This document shows positions 63,801-64,000 of a DNA stretch of 64,000 nucleotides, one piece after another. The notes below the pieces were generated by a model. It saw only the letters and a list, made by a program, of their open reading frames with translations, searched no databases and was not told the DNA's origin. The DNA is from Liolophura sinensis (lineage: Eukaryota > Mollusca > Polyplacophora > Chitonida > Chitonidae): NCBI RefSeq assembly GCF_032854445.1, contig NW_027018103.1, positions 17,143 to 81,142 of the forward strand. The letters are read 5' to 3'. Made by a program: the position numbers and the translations under genes. The first letter of the stretch is position 1. Every line of letters begins with the position of its first letter.

Positions 63801-64000
63801 CAGCAGCACTGGAACAGTTTTTCCACTTTTGCATTTTTGCCTGGTCTTTTTGTTAATTTGAAATCGGATACAATCTACTATGTACAATCGCGACTGGTCA
63901 TTACTATATTCAACTTTTGACTGTAAGTTATGTGCCCTTCTGTAGCCCAGAAGACGTCAAATCTTTGGGCTCAGCCCATTTAAATCACCCAGCAATTGTC
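60307..64000 (+). repeat. Block C, copy 3 (M111-M117), cut by window end
   Basis: Matches M92-M98 at an offset of 10399-10400 bp. M111 (494 bp) carries the same deletion junction, but its first ~90 bases are CATTTATAAGG, CTAATAG, GGAATTGGGCC and GCATATTT, not the GACCCAC and GTTTAGAAAATT of the other four deleted monomers, so it is itself recombinant. M114 has AATAACGTTC. M117 (63552-64000) ends after 449 bases, so the array continues to the right. Confidence 0.92.

Larger units (their letters stand above)
1..64000 (+). repeat. Satellite DNA array, ~550-bp monomer, 116 complete plus one partial copy
   Basis: The same ~550-bp unit follows itself head to tail through the whole window. Every unit opens with an A-run, GTACAACTGATCACT, and closes with ATACAGTCTGCTGT. 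Most units are 549-551 bp; five are 494-497 bp because of one shared deletion, and a few are 546-554 bp through small indels. Copies differ by a few percent: a hand comparison of M2 with M3 gives about 18 differences. All copies lie in the same orientation, with no inverted copy, transposon or unique spacer. The choice of monomer start is a convention, since a tandem array has no natural first base. Function is not shown by sequence alone; homogeneous arrays of this size are usually centromeric or heterochromatic. Confidence 0.98.

Noticed and set aside
1-64000. CRISPR array
   Set aside because: The repeat unit is 550 bp with no alternating unique spacers; the whole unit is repeated.
1-64000. 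rDNA intergenic-spacer subrepeats or a telomeric array
   Set aside because: No rRNA gene sequence or short telomeric motif appears in 64 kb. A spacer array without any rRNA gene over this length is unlikely, though flanks outside the window were not seen.
1-64000. Concatenated kinetoplast minicircles or a rolling-circle virus multimer
   Set aside because: No minicircle conserved block, replication gene or nick-site stem-loop is present, and hierarchical duplication among divergent monomers is typical of chromosomal satellite.

Overview
The window is one uninterrupted tandem satellite array. From base 1 to base 64000 it is built from head-to-tail copies, all in one orientation, of a single unit of about 550 bp. 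I place 116 complete monomers and a 117th cut by the window end. Both edges lie inside the array, so its true length and flanks are unknown. I see no protein gene, rRNA, tRNA, transposon insertion, CRISPR array or other unique sequence. The open reading frames present (up to 112 codons) recur as shadows of the repeat.

Monomer starts (first base of the A-run followed by GTAC): 1, 551, 1102, 1652, 2201, 2751, 3301, 3851, 4401, 4951, 5501, 6052, 6602, 7152, 7703, 8255, 8804, 9354, 9903, 10453, 11003, 11553, 12105, 12657, 13207, 13757, 14306, 14856, 15405, 15955, 16506, 17056, 17606, 18156, 18706, 19255, 19804, 20354, 20905, 21456, 22006, 22555, 23105, 23656, 24206, 24757, 25308, 25858, 26407, 26957, 27507, 28061, 28614, 29164, 29714, 30265, 30815, 31365, 31916, 32466, 33016, 33565, 34115, 34664, 35214, 35765, 36315, 36865, 37415, 37966, 38515, 39066, 39616, 40167, 40717, 41212, 41763, 42258, 42809, 43304, 43855, 44404, 44954, 45504, 46053, 46602, 47154, 47704, 48254, 48805, 49356, 49907, 50404, 50955, 51504, 52054, 52604, 53153, 53704, 54254, 54803, 55349, 55903, 56453, 57004, 57554, 58106, 58656, 59207, 59757, 60307, 60801, 61352, 61901, 62451, 63001, 63552. 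They are numbered M1 to M117.

Monomers fall into two main haplotypes, A and B, that differ mainly at offsets 305-400, plus A/B hybrids, a divergent A' class, and a deleted ~495-bp class. Normal lengths of 549, 550 and 551 bp come from two one-base indels: GTTT or GTT before an A-run near offset 78, and TTG or TTTG near offset 308.

On top of this lies a mosaic of larger duplications: a 12-17 kb duplicon (551-18155 against 24757-37414, the first copy holding nine extra monomers); 3.85-kb and 4.40-kb register shifts; a 1046-bp dimer repeated three times at 40717-43854; a ~3.8-kb block present at 42809, 49907 and 60307; and a 1650-bp three-monomer duplication at 52054-55348. This is what repeated unequal exchange and gene conversion would leave.

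The organism is most likely a eukaryote, the array being centromeric, pericentromeric or other heterochromatin. CpG is not depleted (about 21 per monomer by hand count), which argues weakly against a heavily methylated genome such as a vertebrate's and fits many invertebrates. I do not recognise the satellite family and name no species.
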